Assembly (NCBI GenBank): GCA_018671635.1
Contig: JABHHG010000128.1
Span: 1 to 14,389, forward strand
DNA length: 14,389 bases
Direction: 5' to 3'
Source: Fidelibacterota bacterium
GTDB taxonomy: Bacteria > Fidelibacterota > Marinisomatia > SCGC-AAA003-L08 > D37C17
In this document: piece by piece, positions 7,293 through 14,321 of the stretch
How the letters are laid out: every line of letters begins with the position of its first letter
Position numbering within the stretch: the stretch's first letter is position 1
Notes under the pieces: model-generated
What the model saw: the letters and a program-made list of their open reading frames with translations, nothing else
What the model was told of the DNA's origin: nothing
Databases searched by the model: none
Translations under genes and position numbers: made by a program

Positions 7293-8123
7293 ATGAATAT
7301 TTCTTGGGAGTCAATCAAAGATTATACCGATATACGATATGAGCGTGGGCAAGGCGATGCTGCACATATTGCAAAAATTACCATCAATCGACCGGAAGTT
7401 CGAAATTCCTTTAGACCGCAAACCGTTTTTGAATTACGAGAATCCTTTGAATTGGCGCGTGAAGATCAAAATGTTGGTGTAATTATTCTTACGGGTGAAG
7501 GTAAAGATGCGTTCTGTGCAGGAGGTGATCAAAAAATTCGGGGTGATCAAGGCTATGTGGGTGATGATGGTGTTCCTCGGTTAAATATTTTAGATGTACA
7601 AAAGCAAATCCGCTATATGCCAAAGCCTGTGGTGGCAATGGTGGCTGGATATGCCGTGGGTGGGGGTCATGTTTTGCATATGTTGTGTGATCTTACTATT
7701 GCAGCAGATAATGCTCAATTCGGTCAAACGGGACCCCGAGTGGGTTCTTTTGATGGTGGATGGGGTGCCTCTTATATGGCAAGAATCATTGGACAAAAGC
7801 GTGCTCGTGAAATTTGGTTTCTCTGTCGATTTTATGATGCAGAAAAGGCCTTAGATTGGGGACTTGTGAATCAAGTCGTTCCTTATGAAAAATTAGAAGA
7901 AGAGACGGTTCAATGGTGTAATGAGATGCTTACTAAATCTCCACTTTCACTACGTTTACTTAAAGCTTCATTAAATGCAGATTGTGATGGTCAAGCTGGA
8001 CTTCAACAATTAGCTGGTGATGCAACACTCCTCTTTTATATGACTGAAGAAGCGCAAGAAGGACGGGATGCATTTAAGGAAAAACGTGAACCAGATTTTG
8101 ATAAATTTCCACGGTTACCATGA
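7293..8123 (+). CDS. menB: 1,4-dihydroxy-2-naphthoyl-CoA synthase
   Basis: A 276-residue crotonase-fold enzyme of normal MenB length. MenB closes the second ring of menaquinone by cyclising o-succinylbenzoyl-CoA. Signatures are FCAGGDQKIRGDQGY (74-88), the oxyanion-hole region AGYAVGGGH (118-126), FGQTGPRVGSFDGG (143-156) and the family-specific AREIWFLCRFYDA. The Gln-Thr-Gly at 145-147 places it with the bicarbonate-dependent type I enzymes such as that of E. coli, rather than the type II form with Asp at this site. The ATG has a good ribosome site, AGAGGAA, 4 bases upstream. It is the first gene of the men cluster and is divergent from the copper monooxygenase gene, so its promoter should lie in 7163-7292. 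I saw no clear consensus promoter there, although TTTAAT at 7264-7269 could be a -10. Confidence 0.96.
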   Translation: MNISWESIKDYTDIRYERGQGDAAHIAKITINRPEVRNSFRPQTVFELRESFELAREDQNVGVIILTGEGKDAFCAGGDQKIRGDQGYVGDDGVPRLNILDVQKQIRYMPKPVVAMVAGYAVGGGHVLHMLCDLTIAADNAQFGQTGPRVGSFDGGWGASYMARIIGQKRAREIWFLCRFYDAEKALDWGLVNQVVPYEKLEEETVQWCNEMLTKSPLSLRLLKASLNADCDGQAGLQQLAGDATLLFYMTEEAQEGRDAFKEKREPDFDKFPRLP

Positions 8124-8129
8124 TTTCAA

Positions 8130-8199
8130 CACTAAGTTCACTAAGGGCACTAAGAAATCTTAATTTTTGAATACTTTCTGTGTCAATCCGTGGTTTCAA
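8130..8199. repeat. Intergenic repeat between menB and menA: three CACTAAG units plus a short right half
   Basis: CACTAAG occurs three times at an exact 9-base period (8130-8136, 8139-8145, 8148-8154). After a short AT-rich spacer, CTTTCTGTGTCAATCCGTGG follows at 8174-8193, then TTTCAA. This layout resembles a short interspersed intergenic element seen in many environmental bacterial genomes, with CAC(A/T)(A/G)AG-type units on one side and CTTTGTGTCAATCTGTGGTT-like sequence on the other. The resemblance is from memory. The element fills nearly the whole menB-menA gap and contains the GTG at 8180, which argues against that codon as the menA start. Confidence 0.5.
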
Positions 8200-8203
8200 T
8201 CAA

Positions 8204-9067
8204 ATGAATAAGTGGATTCTTGCATCCAGACTTAAAACACTTCCCGCTGCGATATCCCCCGTAATTGTAGGCGTATCATTGGCTATCCATGATGGAGACT
8301 TCCATTTGTTCACCGCAGTTATGACATTGCTTGCCGCAGTCCTCATTCAGATTGGTGCTAATTTTGCCAATGATGTTTATGACTTTCTTAAAGGCTCTGA
8401 CCGAGAAGACAGACTTGGTCCAACTCGCGCCACTCAATCCGGGTTAATTTCCCCAGAAGATATGAAAAATGGGATGTGGTTAGTATTTTCATTGGCTATT
8501 TTAGTCGGATTTTATTTGGCATGGATTGGGGGGTGGCCTATCGTTTGGATTGGTTTGGCATCCATCGCATCTGCAATCGCTTACACTGGTGGACCTTATC
8601 CACTGGGGTACCATGGATGGGGAGATTTATTTGTATTTTTGTTCTTTGGCATCATTGCAGTATCGGGGACATATTTTTTACAAACGGGGGTTGTGAGTAA
8701 TGAATCTATTTTATTTGGAATTCCGTTGGGTGCGTTATCCACTGCAATACTTATCGTGAACAATTTACGAGATGCAGACACGGATGTAAAATCAGGTAAG
8801 CGAACATTAGCGGTTCGATTTGGAAAATCATTTGTAAAAATTGAATATATAATCATGATGGTGATAGCCTTTGCAATCCCCATTTATATTTTACAATTTT
8901 GGAATGAATTTTCACTTTATATCATTTTATTTTTACTCCCTATTTCAATTCGGCTTACCCAGTCACTTTATTTTGAAACTGGGGAATCTCTTAATTTTGT
9001 TTTAATTGATACTGCCAAATTTTTGTTCCACTTCTCCATCCTTCTTTCAATTGGATTAATATTGTGA
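8204..9067 (+). CDS. menA: 1,4-dihydroxy-2-naphthoate polyprenyltransferase
   Basis: A UbiA-family membrane prenyltransferase that attaches the polyprenyl tail to 1,4-dihydroxy-2-naphthoate, giving demethylmenaquinone. From ATG 8204 it has 287 residues and starts MNKWILASRLKTLPAAISPV, the usual MenA N terminus. The GTG at 8180 is in frame but lies in a repeat and would add eight residues with no homology expected. The first Asp-rich motif is NDVYD (56-60), followed by RLGPTRATQSGLIS. The second is NNLRDADTD (186-194) followed by KRTLAVRFGK. About eight to nine hydrophobic segments fit the UbiA fold in the inner membrane. No strong ribosome site is seen. The TGA stop overlaps the GTG start of menC by 4 bases. 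Confidence 0.95.
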   Translation: MNKWILASRLKTLPAAISPVIVGVSLAIHDGDFHLFTAVMTLLAAVLIQIGANFANDVYDFLKGSDREDRLGPTRATQSGLISPEDMKNGMWLVFSLAILVGFYLAWIGGWPIVWIGLASIASAIAYTGGPYPLGYHGWGDLFVFLFFGIIAVSGTYFLQTGVVSNESILFGIPLGALSTAILIVNNLRDADTDVKSGKRTLAVRFGKSFVKIEYIIMMVIAFAIPIYILQFWNEFSLYIILFLLPISIRLTQSLYFETGESLNFVLIDTAKFLFHFSILLSIGLIL

Positions 9068-10098
9068 AAATTACTGATTTTTTAATAACTCCCTTTCAAC
9101 ACAAGCTTATAAATCCATTAAAAACTGCTAATCAACATTATTCACATCGCAGTGGTTTCATTATAAAAATTAATTCTGAGGATTTATTCGGATGTGGTGA
9201 ATCTTCTCCTTTGTCTGGATTTAGTGCTGAATCCCTAAAAGAGGTGAGTTATGCGTTAGAAAGTTATCACTTAGCAATCATGGATATTGGTGAAACCTCG
9301 GTAGCGGAGCTACTTTCATTCATACCCATCCATTGTGAAGATTTACCTTCTGTAGAGTTTGGATTAGAAACGGCCATTTATGATTTGGCATCTAAAATTG
9401 AGGGAAAGACATTTTCACAATACTTGAACCCAAATGCTAAAGATCAAATAAAGTCAAATGGTATTGTGGGTATTCATACTCCAAAAGATAATTATAAAAT
9501 TATGAAGGTTAAAGTTGGATTCAGAAATTTATTTGATGAGTTAAATAATTTAGATGAATTAACCACGCAATTTGGTAAAGATGTAAAATTCCGTCTTGAT
9601 GCCAATGGAAATATGGATTTACCGCGTGCCATTCGGTTTTGCAAAGAAGTTGAAAAGTTCAATATCGAGTATGTTGAACAACCCCTACCCAAAAATGATT
9701 TAGAAGATTTAGCCGAATTACGAAACCATACATCCATCCCCATTGCGGTTGATGAATCCTTAACAGATTTTCATTCCGCTGAAAAAATAATGAACGCACA
9801 AGCCGCAAATGTATTTATTATAAAGCCTACTGTGAGCGGGGGATTCACTACTTGTAGCAAAATTGTAGAAATGGCCACAACTGAAAAAATAATATCGGTT
9901 ATTACCTCATCGTTAGAAGGTCCAATCGGATTATCAGCTTGTGCCCATTTTGCTTCGGCATTATCAATTGATGAAGTTTGTGGTTTGTCAACGGCTTCAC
10001 TGTTTGAAGATTCTTTTTCGTCGCCATTTAGCATCAAAAAGGGTGTGTTTTATCTGTCTCAGAAACCAGGTTTAGGGGTGGGCATTAATGTTGCTTGA
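9064..10098 (+). CDS. menC: o-Succinylbenzoate synthase
   Basis: A 344-residue enolase-superfamily enzyme that dehydrates SHCHC to o-succinylbenzoate in menaquinone synthesis. The superfamily catalytic set is complete: Lys148 and Lys150 in MKVKVGF, metal ligands Asp179 (RLDANGN), Glu205 (EYVEQPL) and Asp230 (AVDESL), and Lys254 in IIKPTVSGG. The N-terminal capping domain (1 to about 110) includes the GESSPLSGFS loop. MenC is sequence-divergent and some relatives are dipeptide epimerases or N-acylamino acid racemases, but the position between menA and menE settles the role. The start is GTG at 9064, inside the menA stop (GTGA overlap). The 3' end overlaps menE by 11 bases. Confidence 0.94.
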   Translation: MKITDFLITPFQHKLINPLKTANQHYSHRSGFIIKINSEDLFGCGESSPLSGFSAESLKEVSYALESYHLAIMDIGETSVAELLSFIPIHCEDLPSVEFGLETAIYDLASKIEGKTFSQYLNPNAKDQIKSNGIVGIHTPKDNYKIMKVKVGFRNLFDELNNLDELTTQFGKDVKFRLDANGNMDLPRAIRFCKEVEKFNIEYVEQPLPKNDLEDLAELRNHTSIPIAVDESLTDFHSAEKIMNAQAANVFIIKPTVSGGFTTCSKIVEMATTEKIISVITSSLEGPIGLSACAHFASALSIDEVCGLSTASLFEDSFSSPFSIKKGVFYLSQKPGLGVGINVA

Positions 10099-11419
10099 TC
10101 GGTTTTCTCAATTAGTCGATTCTCAACCCAAGACAATATTTTTTAGGGGTGAAAATTATTCTGTCACATTCGAAGCATTATCTTATGCCATTGGTGGGCG
10201 AACAAAATCGTTAGCCGGAATTGGCATCATTTCAGGATTACGAGTGGCCATCATTTTGGATGAATCCAGAGATGTTATTGAAATTTTACTTTCGTGTTGG
10301 AAATTAGGTGCGATTCCTGTATTGGTATCTCCCCATGCCACTGGTGCAGAGAGAAAGCAATTATTAAAATCCATTCAATCGGATATGATTATTGCCAACT
10401 GGAGAATCTCCGAAGACATAGCGGATATTGATATTCCTGTTTTCCCAATAGAAGAACTCTCGCAAGGTTTTGGTGGATGTGCTCCACCTGAATTACACGA
10501 TGATTCAAATCTTGATAAAATTCGACTCATTTTATTTACCTCGGGGTCAACGGGTATACCCAAAGCGGTGCAACTCACAGGGCGAAATTTGATAGAATCA
10601 GCTACGGCTTGGCACGAACAATTACAGTTTACCCAAAACGATATCTATTTAAATTGTTTGCCCATGCATCATATTGGGGGGATTTCTATATTCTTGCGAT
10701 CATTAGTATATGGATTTTCCACTTTCCAAATGAATGAGTTCGATATTGAGAAAGCTATCCATTCAATTACGTATGAAAAAATTACCCTCGTTTCAATGGT
10801 GCCCACCATGCTCCAACGATTATTGGATGAAACTCATAATGAATTACCTCCCTCACTTCGAGGAATTATAATCAGCGGTGGTCCATCCTCTGAAAATTTG
10901 ATGAATAGATGTATTACCAATGATATTCCGGTTTACAAATCGTATGGTATGACCGAAACATCATCAGGTGTATGCGGATTTTGGCTCCATGAACATCCAG
11001 CAAAATATGATTCTGTGGGTTTACCATTTATTAAAACTAAGTTTCAAGTGAAAGAATCAATTCTACGCATAAGTGGATCAACGGTTATGCATAGCTTTTT
11101 TCAAGAAGAGCCAACTGAAGATTGGCTAAATACAGGAGATATTGCCAGTATTGACAACGAGGGATTTATATATATCAAAATGCGTAGAGAGGATCGAATT
11201 GTTACGGGTGGAGAGAATGTAAACCCAAAAGAGGTGGAAGATGTATTACTGAGTCATTCCCAAATTACGTCTGCAAAAGTATATGGAGATTTTGATGAGG
11301 AATGGGGTCAAATGGTGGTGGCTGAAATTTCGACAGATTTACAAACAGATGAAATTATGGAGTGGTTGTCAGGTAAAATTTCTGAATATAAAATTCCAAA
11401 GCAGATTTATATAAAATAG
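10088..11419 (+). CDS. menE: o-Succinylbenzoate-CoA ligase, C-terminally short
   Basis: A 443-residue acyl-adenylate-forming enzyme that makes o-succinylbenzoyl-CoA, the MenB substrate. It carries A3 (TSGSTGIPK, 151-159), A5 (YKSYGMTETSSG), A7 (WLNTGDIA) and A8 (RREDRIVTGGENVNPKEVEDVL). The protein ends at YKIPKQIYIK. The family normally continues with a short segment ending in Pro-x-x-x-x-Gly-Lys (A10), whose lysine is needed for adenylation. That segment is absent. The other forward frames past the stop do not encode it, and the convergent gene stops 8 bases further on. Either a different lysine serves, or the enzyme has lost adenylation efficiency. It is the last gene of the men operon and starts inside menC. 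Confidence 0.93.
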   Translation: MLLDRFSQLVDSQPKTIFFRGENYSVTFEALSYAIGGRTKSLAGIGIISGLRVAIILDESRDVIEILLSCWKLGAIPVLVSPHATGAERKQLLKSIQSDMIIANWRISEDIADIDIPVFPIEELSQGFGGCAPPELHDDSNLDKIRLILFTSGSTGIPKAVQLTGRNLIESATAWHEQLQFTQNDIYLNCLPMHHIGGISIFLRSLVYGFSTFQMNEFDIEKAIHSITYEKITLVSMVPTMLQRLLDETHNELPPSLRGIIISGGPSSENLMNRCITNDIPVYKSYGMTETSSGVCGFWLHEHPAKYDSVGLPFIKTKFQVKESILRISGSTVMHSFFQEEPTEDWLNTGDIASIDNEGFIYIKMRREDRIVTGGENVNPKEVEDVLLSHSQITSAKVYGDFDEEWGQMVVAEISTDLQTDEIMEWLSGKISEYKIPKQIYIK

Positions 11420-11427
11420 TCATTCAG

Positions 11428-11715
11428 TTAATTTCCACCGAATGGTATCCCAAAAATACCTACTGCAAGTTCTACCCAAATCATAATCAGGGCAAATTGT
11501 AGTGCTCCGCAAATAGCAATTCGATACTTGAGTTGGTTAATATTTCTAAGTACAAGTTCATACATTAGTCCCGTGCCCAGTACTAGAATTCCTGCAACCA
11601 CAAAATCAGAGAGCGTCCAATTTACCTCATTGGTAAACTGCATGGAGATTAGAGGGATGAGTAATAGAAATACAGCTATGGAGACAATGATGGTAAGTCT
11701 TTTATGTTGTAACAT
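11428..11715 (-). CDS. Small three-helix membrane protein of unknown function
   Basis: A 95-residue protein, MLQHKRLTIIV at its start, with three hydrophobic segments at about 8-26, 38-56 and 68-91 and short basic loops (RNINQLKYR). The pattern SDFVVAGILVLGTGLMYEL and YRIAI...WVELAVGIFGI recalls a family of small hypothetical membrane proteins in Bacteroidota-like genomes, but I know of no function. It is convergent with menE (8 bases between stops, no terminator hairpin visible) and divergent from the chorismate mutase gene. No clear Shine-Dalgarno sequence precedes the ATG. The opposite-strand reading of the same DNA has no recognisable features. Confidence 0.75.
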   Translation of the reverse strand: MLQHKRLTIIVSIAVFLLLIPLISMQFTNEVNWTLSDFVVAGILVLGTGLMYELVLRNINQLKYRIAICGALQFALIMIWVELAVGIFGIPFGGN

Positions 11716-11734
11716 TACGAATATTCATTCATAT

Positions 11735-11788
11735 TTTACAATATTGACAACACTAAAAATGTTTTCGCTATTTTGTAAAGATTGTCAA
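11735..11788. promoter_or_regulatory. Dyad of four TTGTMAA units in the divergent intergenic region
   Basis: Two TTGTMAA heptamers on the minus strand (11735-11741 and 11744-11750) face two on the plus strand (11773-11779 and 11782-11788). Within each pair the unit starts are 9 bases apart, and the array is symmetric about 11761. It lies between the divergent small membrane protein gene and aroQ. The TTGACA at 11744-11749 could be a -35 for aroQ, with a weak TATTTT at 11769. An operator for a shared regulator is plausible, but the DNA is AT-rich and chance cannot be excluded. Confidence 0.35.
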
Positions 11789-11851
11789 AATCCATATTTA
11801 CCTCTATTAATTGATTTTTAGTAAGGAACGAAGTCTGTTAATTTACACATT

Positions 11852-12112
11852 ATGGATAAACGTATTTTAAATCTTCGTGTAGAAATTGATGAAATCGACG
11901 CAAAGATAATAACCTTACTCAAAAGTCGGATGGATGTTTCAAGAAAAGTTGGAGAATTGAAAGCTGCCCTTCACATCCCCGTGGAAGATAAGGGGCGTGA
12001 AGAAGAAATAATTCAACGGTTGGGTGAGTTGGCCGACAGAAATTTAAAAGAAGAACAGTTGATTAGAATTTTTACAGCTGTGTTTAAGTCATCAAAGCAA
12101 ATTCAAAAATAG
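11852..12112 (+). CDS. aroQ: Chorismate mutase, stand-alone AroQ type
   Basis: An 86-residue all-helical protein matching the AroQ chorismate mutase domain over its full length. It has LRVEIDEIDAKIITLLKSRMDVSRKVGELKA (7-37), the active-site Arg and Lys of the first helix and the VGELK segment, then DKGREEEIIQRL and a final helix ending FKSSKQIQK. It converts chorismate to prephenate, the branch to Phe and Tyr. It is monofunctional: no prephenate dehydratase, dehydrogenase or DAHP synthase domain is attached. A stop codon nine codons upstream in frame makes ATG 11852 the only start; there is no close ribosome site. It lies directly before the trp leader and trpE, so the two competing chorismate branches are adjacent. 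Confidence 0.88.
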   Translation: MDKRILNLRVEIDEIDAKIITLLKSRMDVSRKVGELKAALHIPVEDKGREEEIIQRLGELADRNLKEEQLIRIFTAVFKSSKQIQK

Positions 12113-12161
12113 AATAATAATTGTTGGATGTTGAACTCCAAAATTAATATGTTTATATAGG

Positions 12162-12224
12162 ATGTTTAGAGAGACAAATAAATATTTTTGGTATGAATGG
12201 CAACAACGGGTTGAAACGACCTAG
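12162..12224 (+). CDS. trpL: trp operon leader peptide (20 residues, two Trp codons)
   Basis: A short reading frame, ATG 12162 to TAG 12224, encodes MFRETNKYFWYEWQQRVETT. Two Trp codons (12189-12191, 12198-12200) sit in the aromatic run Y-F-W-Y-E-W, strong enrichment for 20 residues. It ends 70 bases before trpE. Its last codons coincide with the 5' arm of the antiterminator stem (12208-12217). A ribosome stalled at the first Trp codon would leave that arm free; one at the stop codon would cover it. This is the logic of classical trp attenuation. The only ribosome-site-like sequence is AGG touching the ATG, so initiation may be Shine-Dalgarno-independent. In-frame stops upstream exclude a longer version. 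Confidence 0.75.
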   Translation: MFRETNKYFWYEWQQRVETT

Positions 12225-12256
12225 CATTTCATGCTATAAAAATTTTGTTTCAACCC
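12208..12256 (+). promoter_or_regulatory. trp antiterminator stem
   Basis: GGGTTGAAAC (12208-12217) pairs perfectly over 10 bp with GTTTCAACCC (12247-12256). Nested in its loop is a second perfect hairpin, TAGCAT-TTC-ATGCTA (12222-12236), whose first three bases are the leader stop codon. The 3' arm shares 12252-12256 with the terminator stem, so the two structures are mutually exclusive. No convincing hairpin between the Trp-codon region and 12208-12217 (the 1:2 protector of E. coli) was seen. Confidence 0.75.
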
Positions 12257-12278
12257 CGGCAATAGTTCGGGGTTTTTT
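12252..12278 (+). terminator. trp attenuator: intrinsic terminator before trpE
   Basis: AACCCCG (12252-12258) pairs with CGGGGTT (12268-12274) around a 9-base loop, and six T residues run from 12273 to 12278. It ends 16 bases before the trpE start, so it can only act as a conditional terminator. Its 5' arm competes with the antiterminator's 3' arm. Confidence 0.82.
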
Positions 12279-12294
12279 GTTTAATTAAGGGATT

Positions 12295-13758
12295 ATGAAG
12301 TTTAGCGAATTTAAAAAATTATCAGCAAAATTTAAGACGATACCCGTGTACAAGCGAGTGTTGGCTGATTTACTCACGCCCATTTCTGCCTTTATGAAGC
12401 TGGCAAAAAATAATGAGTATGCATTTATTTTGGAATCCGTAGAAGGTGGTGAGCAATATGCACGCTATTCATTTATTGGTCGTGACCCTAAACGAATCAT
12501 TAAGTCAGAAAAAAATCAGACGTTTATAAAGTCAAATGGTGAATGGGGAGTGGTACATGAGGATTTTCTTCCTTACGTACGAAATTTACATAAGTCATAT
12601 CAATCCCCAAAATTAGATAATTTACCCAGTTTCACCGGTGGACTTGTGGGCTATTTAGGTTATGAGAGTATAACGTGGATTGAAGATATTCCAATATATG
12701 AAACAGACGAGTTAGAAACTCCCGATGCGGTATTCATGCTTTTTGAAGAACTGATTGCATTCGACCATCTAAAAAATCAGATTATATTATTTAGCAATGT
12801 ACAGATAAAAGACGAGTTAAATCTTGAAGAATCTTATGAAAGTGCATTGCAAAAAATAGACAAAATGGGTGAAGCACTTCATGCGGATATTGACTATCAA
12901 ACTCCAGAAGTTATGGGTGGGTCAACGTCGGAGTCTAATTTCTCGCCACAAGATTTTGAGAAGGCAGTCCTTGCTGCACAAGAGCATATAAAATCAGGTG
13001 ATATATTTCAGCTGGTTTTGAGTCAGCGATTTAAGCGGAAAACGGATGCTGACCCTCAAACAATTTACCGCGCACTTCGCATAATAAATCCATCACCATA
13101 TATGTTTCATCTAAAATTATCTGATATTGATGTGATTGGTGCATCTCCAGAATTATTGGTAAAAGTTGAAGATAAAGAAATAGAGATTCGCCCCATTGCA
13201 GGTACGCGAAAACGGGGTAAAACTTCCAAGGAAGATCAACAATTGGCCGATGATTTGTTAAGTGATGAGAAAGAGAGAGCCGAACATCTAATGTTAGTAG
13301 ATTTAGGCCGAAATGATGTGGGGCGAGCGGCAGAGTATGATTCAGTCAAATTATATGAGTTTATGAAAGTTGAGTATTATTCCCACGTGATGCATATCGT
13401 GTCAGATGTTCGAGGGAAATTGAAAGATGATAAAGATGTCTTTGATGCTCTATATAGTGGATTTCCTGCAGGCACATTGTCAGGCGCTCCCAAAATTCGG
13501 GCCATGGAAATTATTCATGAATTAGAGCCATCCCGTCGGGGAATTTATTCTGGTGCCATTGGTTATTTTGATTTTTCAGGAGATATGAATACATGCATCG
13601 CCATAAGAACCATGGTAATGAAAGATGATAGCATTTACTTTCAAGCTGGCGCAGGTATAGTGTATGACTCTGACCCCACAAAAGAACTTGAAGAAACGGT
13701 TAATAAAGCCAGTGCTATAAATAGTGCAATTGACCTTGCTGAAAATGGACTATTATGA
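12295..13758 (+). CDS. trpE: Anthranilate synthase component I
   Basis: A 487-residue chorismate-binding enzyme. TrpE converts chorismate and ammonia (from TrpG) to anthranilate, the first step of tryptophan synthesis. It has the feedback-inhibition motif LESVEGGE (46 onward), followed by ARYSFIG. The C-terminal catalytic domain carries SPYMFHLKLSDIDVIGASPE, RPIAGTRKRG, VDLGRNDVGR, VMHIVSDVRG, FPAGTLSGAPKIRAMEII, YSGAIGYF and AGAGIVYDSDPTKE. The LES motif suggests inhibition by tryptophan, in addition to the attenuator upstream. AAGGG lies 3 bases before the ATG, an unusually short spacing. The stop overlaps the trpG start (ATGA). PabB is a related alternative, but the Trp leader and the GTLSGAPK/feedback motif support TrpE. 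Confidence 0.96.
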   Translation: MKFSEFKKLSAKFKTIPVYKRVLADLLTPISAFMKLAKNNEYAFILESVEGGEQYARYSFIGRDPKRIIKSEKNQTFIKSNGEWGVVHEDFLPYVRNLHKSYQSPKLDNLPSFTGGLVGYLGYESITWIEDIPIYETDELETPDAVFMLFEELIAFDHLKNQIILFSNVQIKDELNLEESYESALQKIDKMGEALHADIDYQTPEVMGGSTSESNFSPQDFEKAVLAAQEHIKSGDIFQLVLSQRFKRKTDADPQTIYRALRIINPSPYMFHLKLSDIDVIGASPELLVKVEDKEIEIRPIAGTRKRGKTSKEDQQLADDLLSDEKERAEHLMLVDLGRNDVGRAAEYDSVKLYEFMKVEYYSHVMHIVSDVRGKLKDDKDVFDALYSGFPAGTLSGAPKIRAMEIIHELEPSRRGIYSGAIGYFDFSGDMNTCIAIRTMVMKDDSIYFQAGAGIVYDSDPTKELEETVNKASAINSAIDLAENGLL

Positions 13759-14321
13759 TATTAATTATTGATAATTATGATTCGTTTACTTATAATCTGG
13801 TGCAATATATTGGAACAATTAATCCGGATTTGCAAGTGCATCGAAATGATCAAATTTCCATTGATGAGATTCGGAGATTATATCCAGAGAAAATAGTAAT
13901 TTCTCCAGGTCCAGGCAAACCTGAGGATGCAGGGATATCTATTGATGTTATAAAGAAGTTTGGGGGAGAAATTCCAATTCTAGGAATCTGCCTAGGTCAT
14001 CAGGCAATCACAGTTGCTTTTGGAGGTAAGGTGGGTCGTGCCAATGAAATTGTGCATGGTAAAACATCTACCATTACCCATTCGGGTTCAGAAATTTTTA
14101 GAGAAATTCCATCTGAATTTGAGGCAACCAGATACCATTCTTTGGTGGCGGAGGAAGACACTTTTCCATCAGATTCATTAATTGTTACGGCACGAACAGA
14201 TAATGGATTAATTATGGCTTTGGAGCACATGACATATCCTATTTATGGTGTGCAATTTCATCCAGAATCCATTGTTACGGAACATGGCATGCAGATGGTG
14301 AAAAACTTTTTAGCAGTTTAA
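13755..14321 (+). CDS. trpG: Anthranilate synthase component II (glutamine amidotransferase)
   Basis: A 188-residue class I glutamine amidotransferase that frees ammonia from glutamine for TrpE. The catalytic triad is Cys79 (GICLGHQA), His169 and Glu171 (VQFHPES). Other signatures are DNYDSFTYNLVQY (6-18), the oxyanion loop SPGPGKPEDAG (50-60) and RYHSL (126-130). It is a stand-alone protein, not fused to TrpD as in enterobacteria, and may also serve PabB if no pabA exists. It starts within the trpE stop (ATGA overlap), implying equimolar coupled translation. After its stop, 14322-14389 shows no terminator hairpin. An ATG at 14386, at the very edge, preceded by GTGGGA, might start the next trp gene, but nothing of it is readable. 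Confidence 0.95.
   Translation: MILIIDNYDSFTYNLVQYIGTINPDLQVHRNDQISIDEIRRLYPEKIVISPGPGKPEDAGISIDVIKKFGGEIPILGICLGHQAITVAFGGKVGRANEIVHGKTSTITHSGSEIFREIPSEFEATRYHSLVAEEDTFPSDSLIVTARTDNGLIMALEHMTYPIYGVQFHPESIVTEHGMQMVKNFLAV

Noticed and set aside
8180..8203. GTG start eight codons upstream for menA
   Set aside because: It lies inside the intergenic repeat and has no ribosome site; the ATG at 8204 gives the usual MenA N terminus.
11419..11480. Frameshift hiding the missing C terminus of menE
   Set aside because: Neither of the other two forward frames after 11400 encodes a Pro-x4-Gly-Lys segment, and the DNA from 11428 is used by the convergent gene.
11528..11821. 97-codon plus-strand reading frame opposite the small membrane protein
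   Set aside because: Its residues show no domain or membrane pattern and it runs into the regulatory gap; the minus-strand frame has three clean hydrophobic segments.
12193..12288. 31-codon frame starting ATG 12193, overlapping the trp leader in another frame
   Set aside because: It contains no Trp codon and runs through the terminator; the frame at 12162 has two Trp codons and the right geometry.
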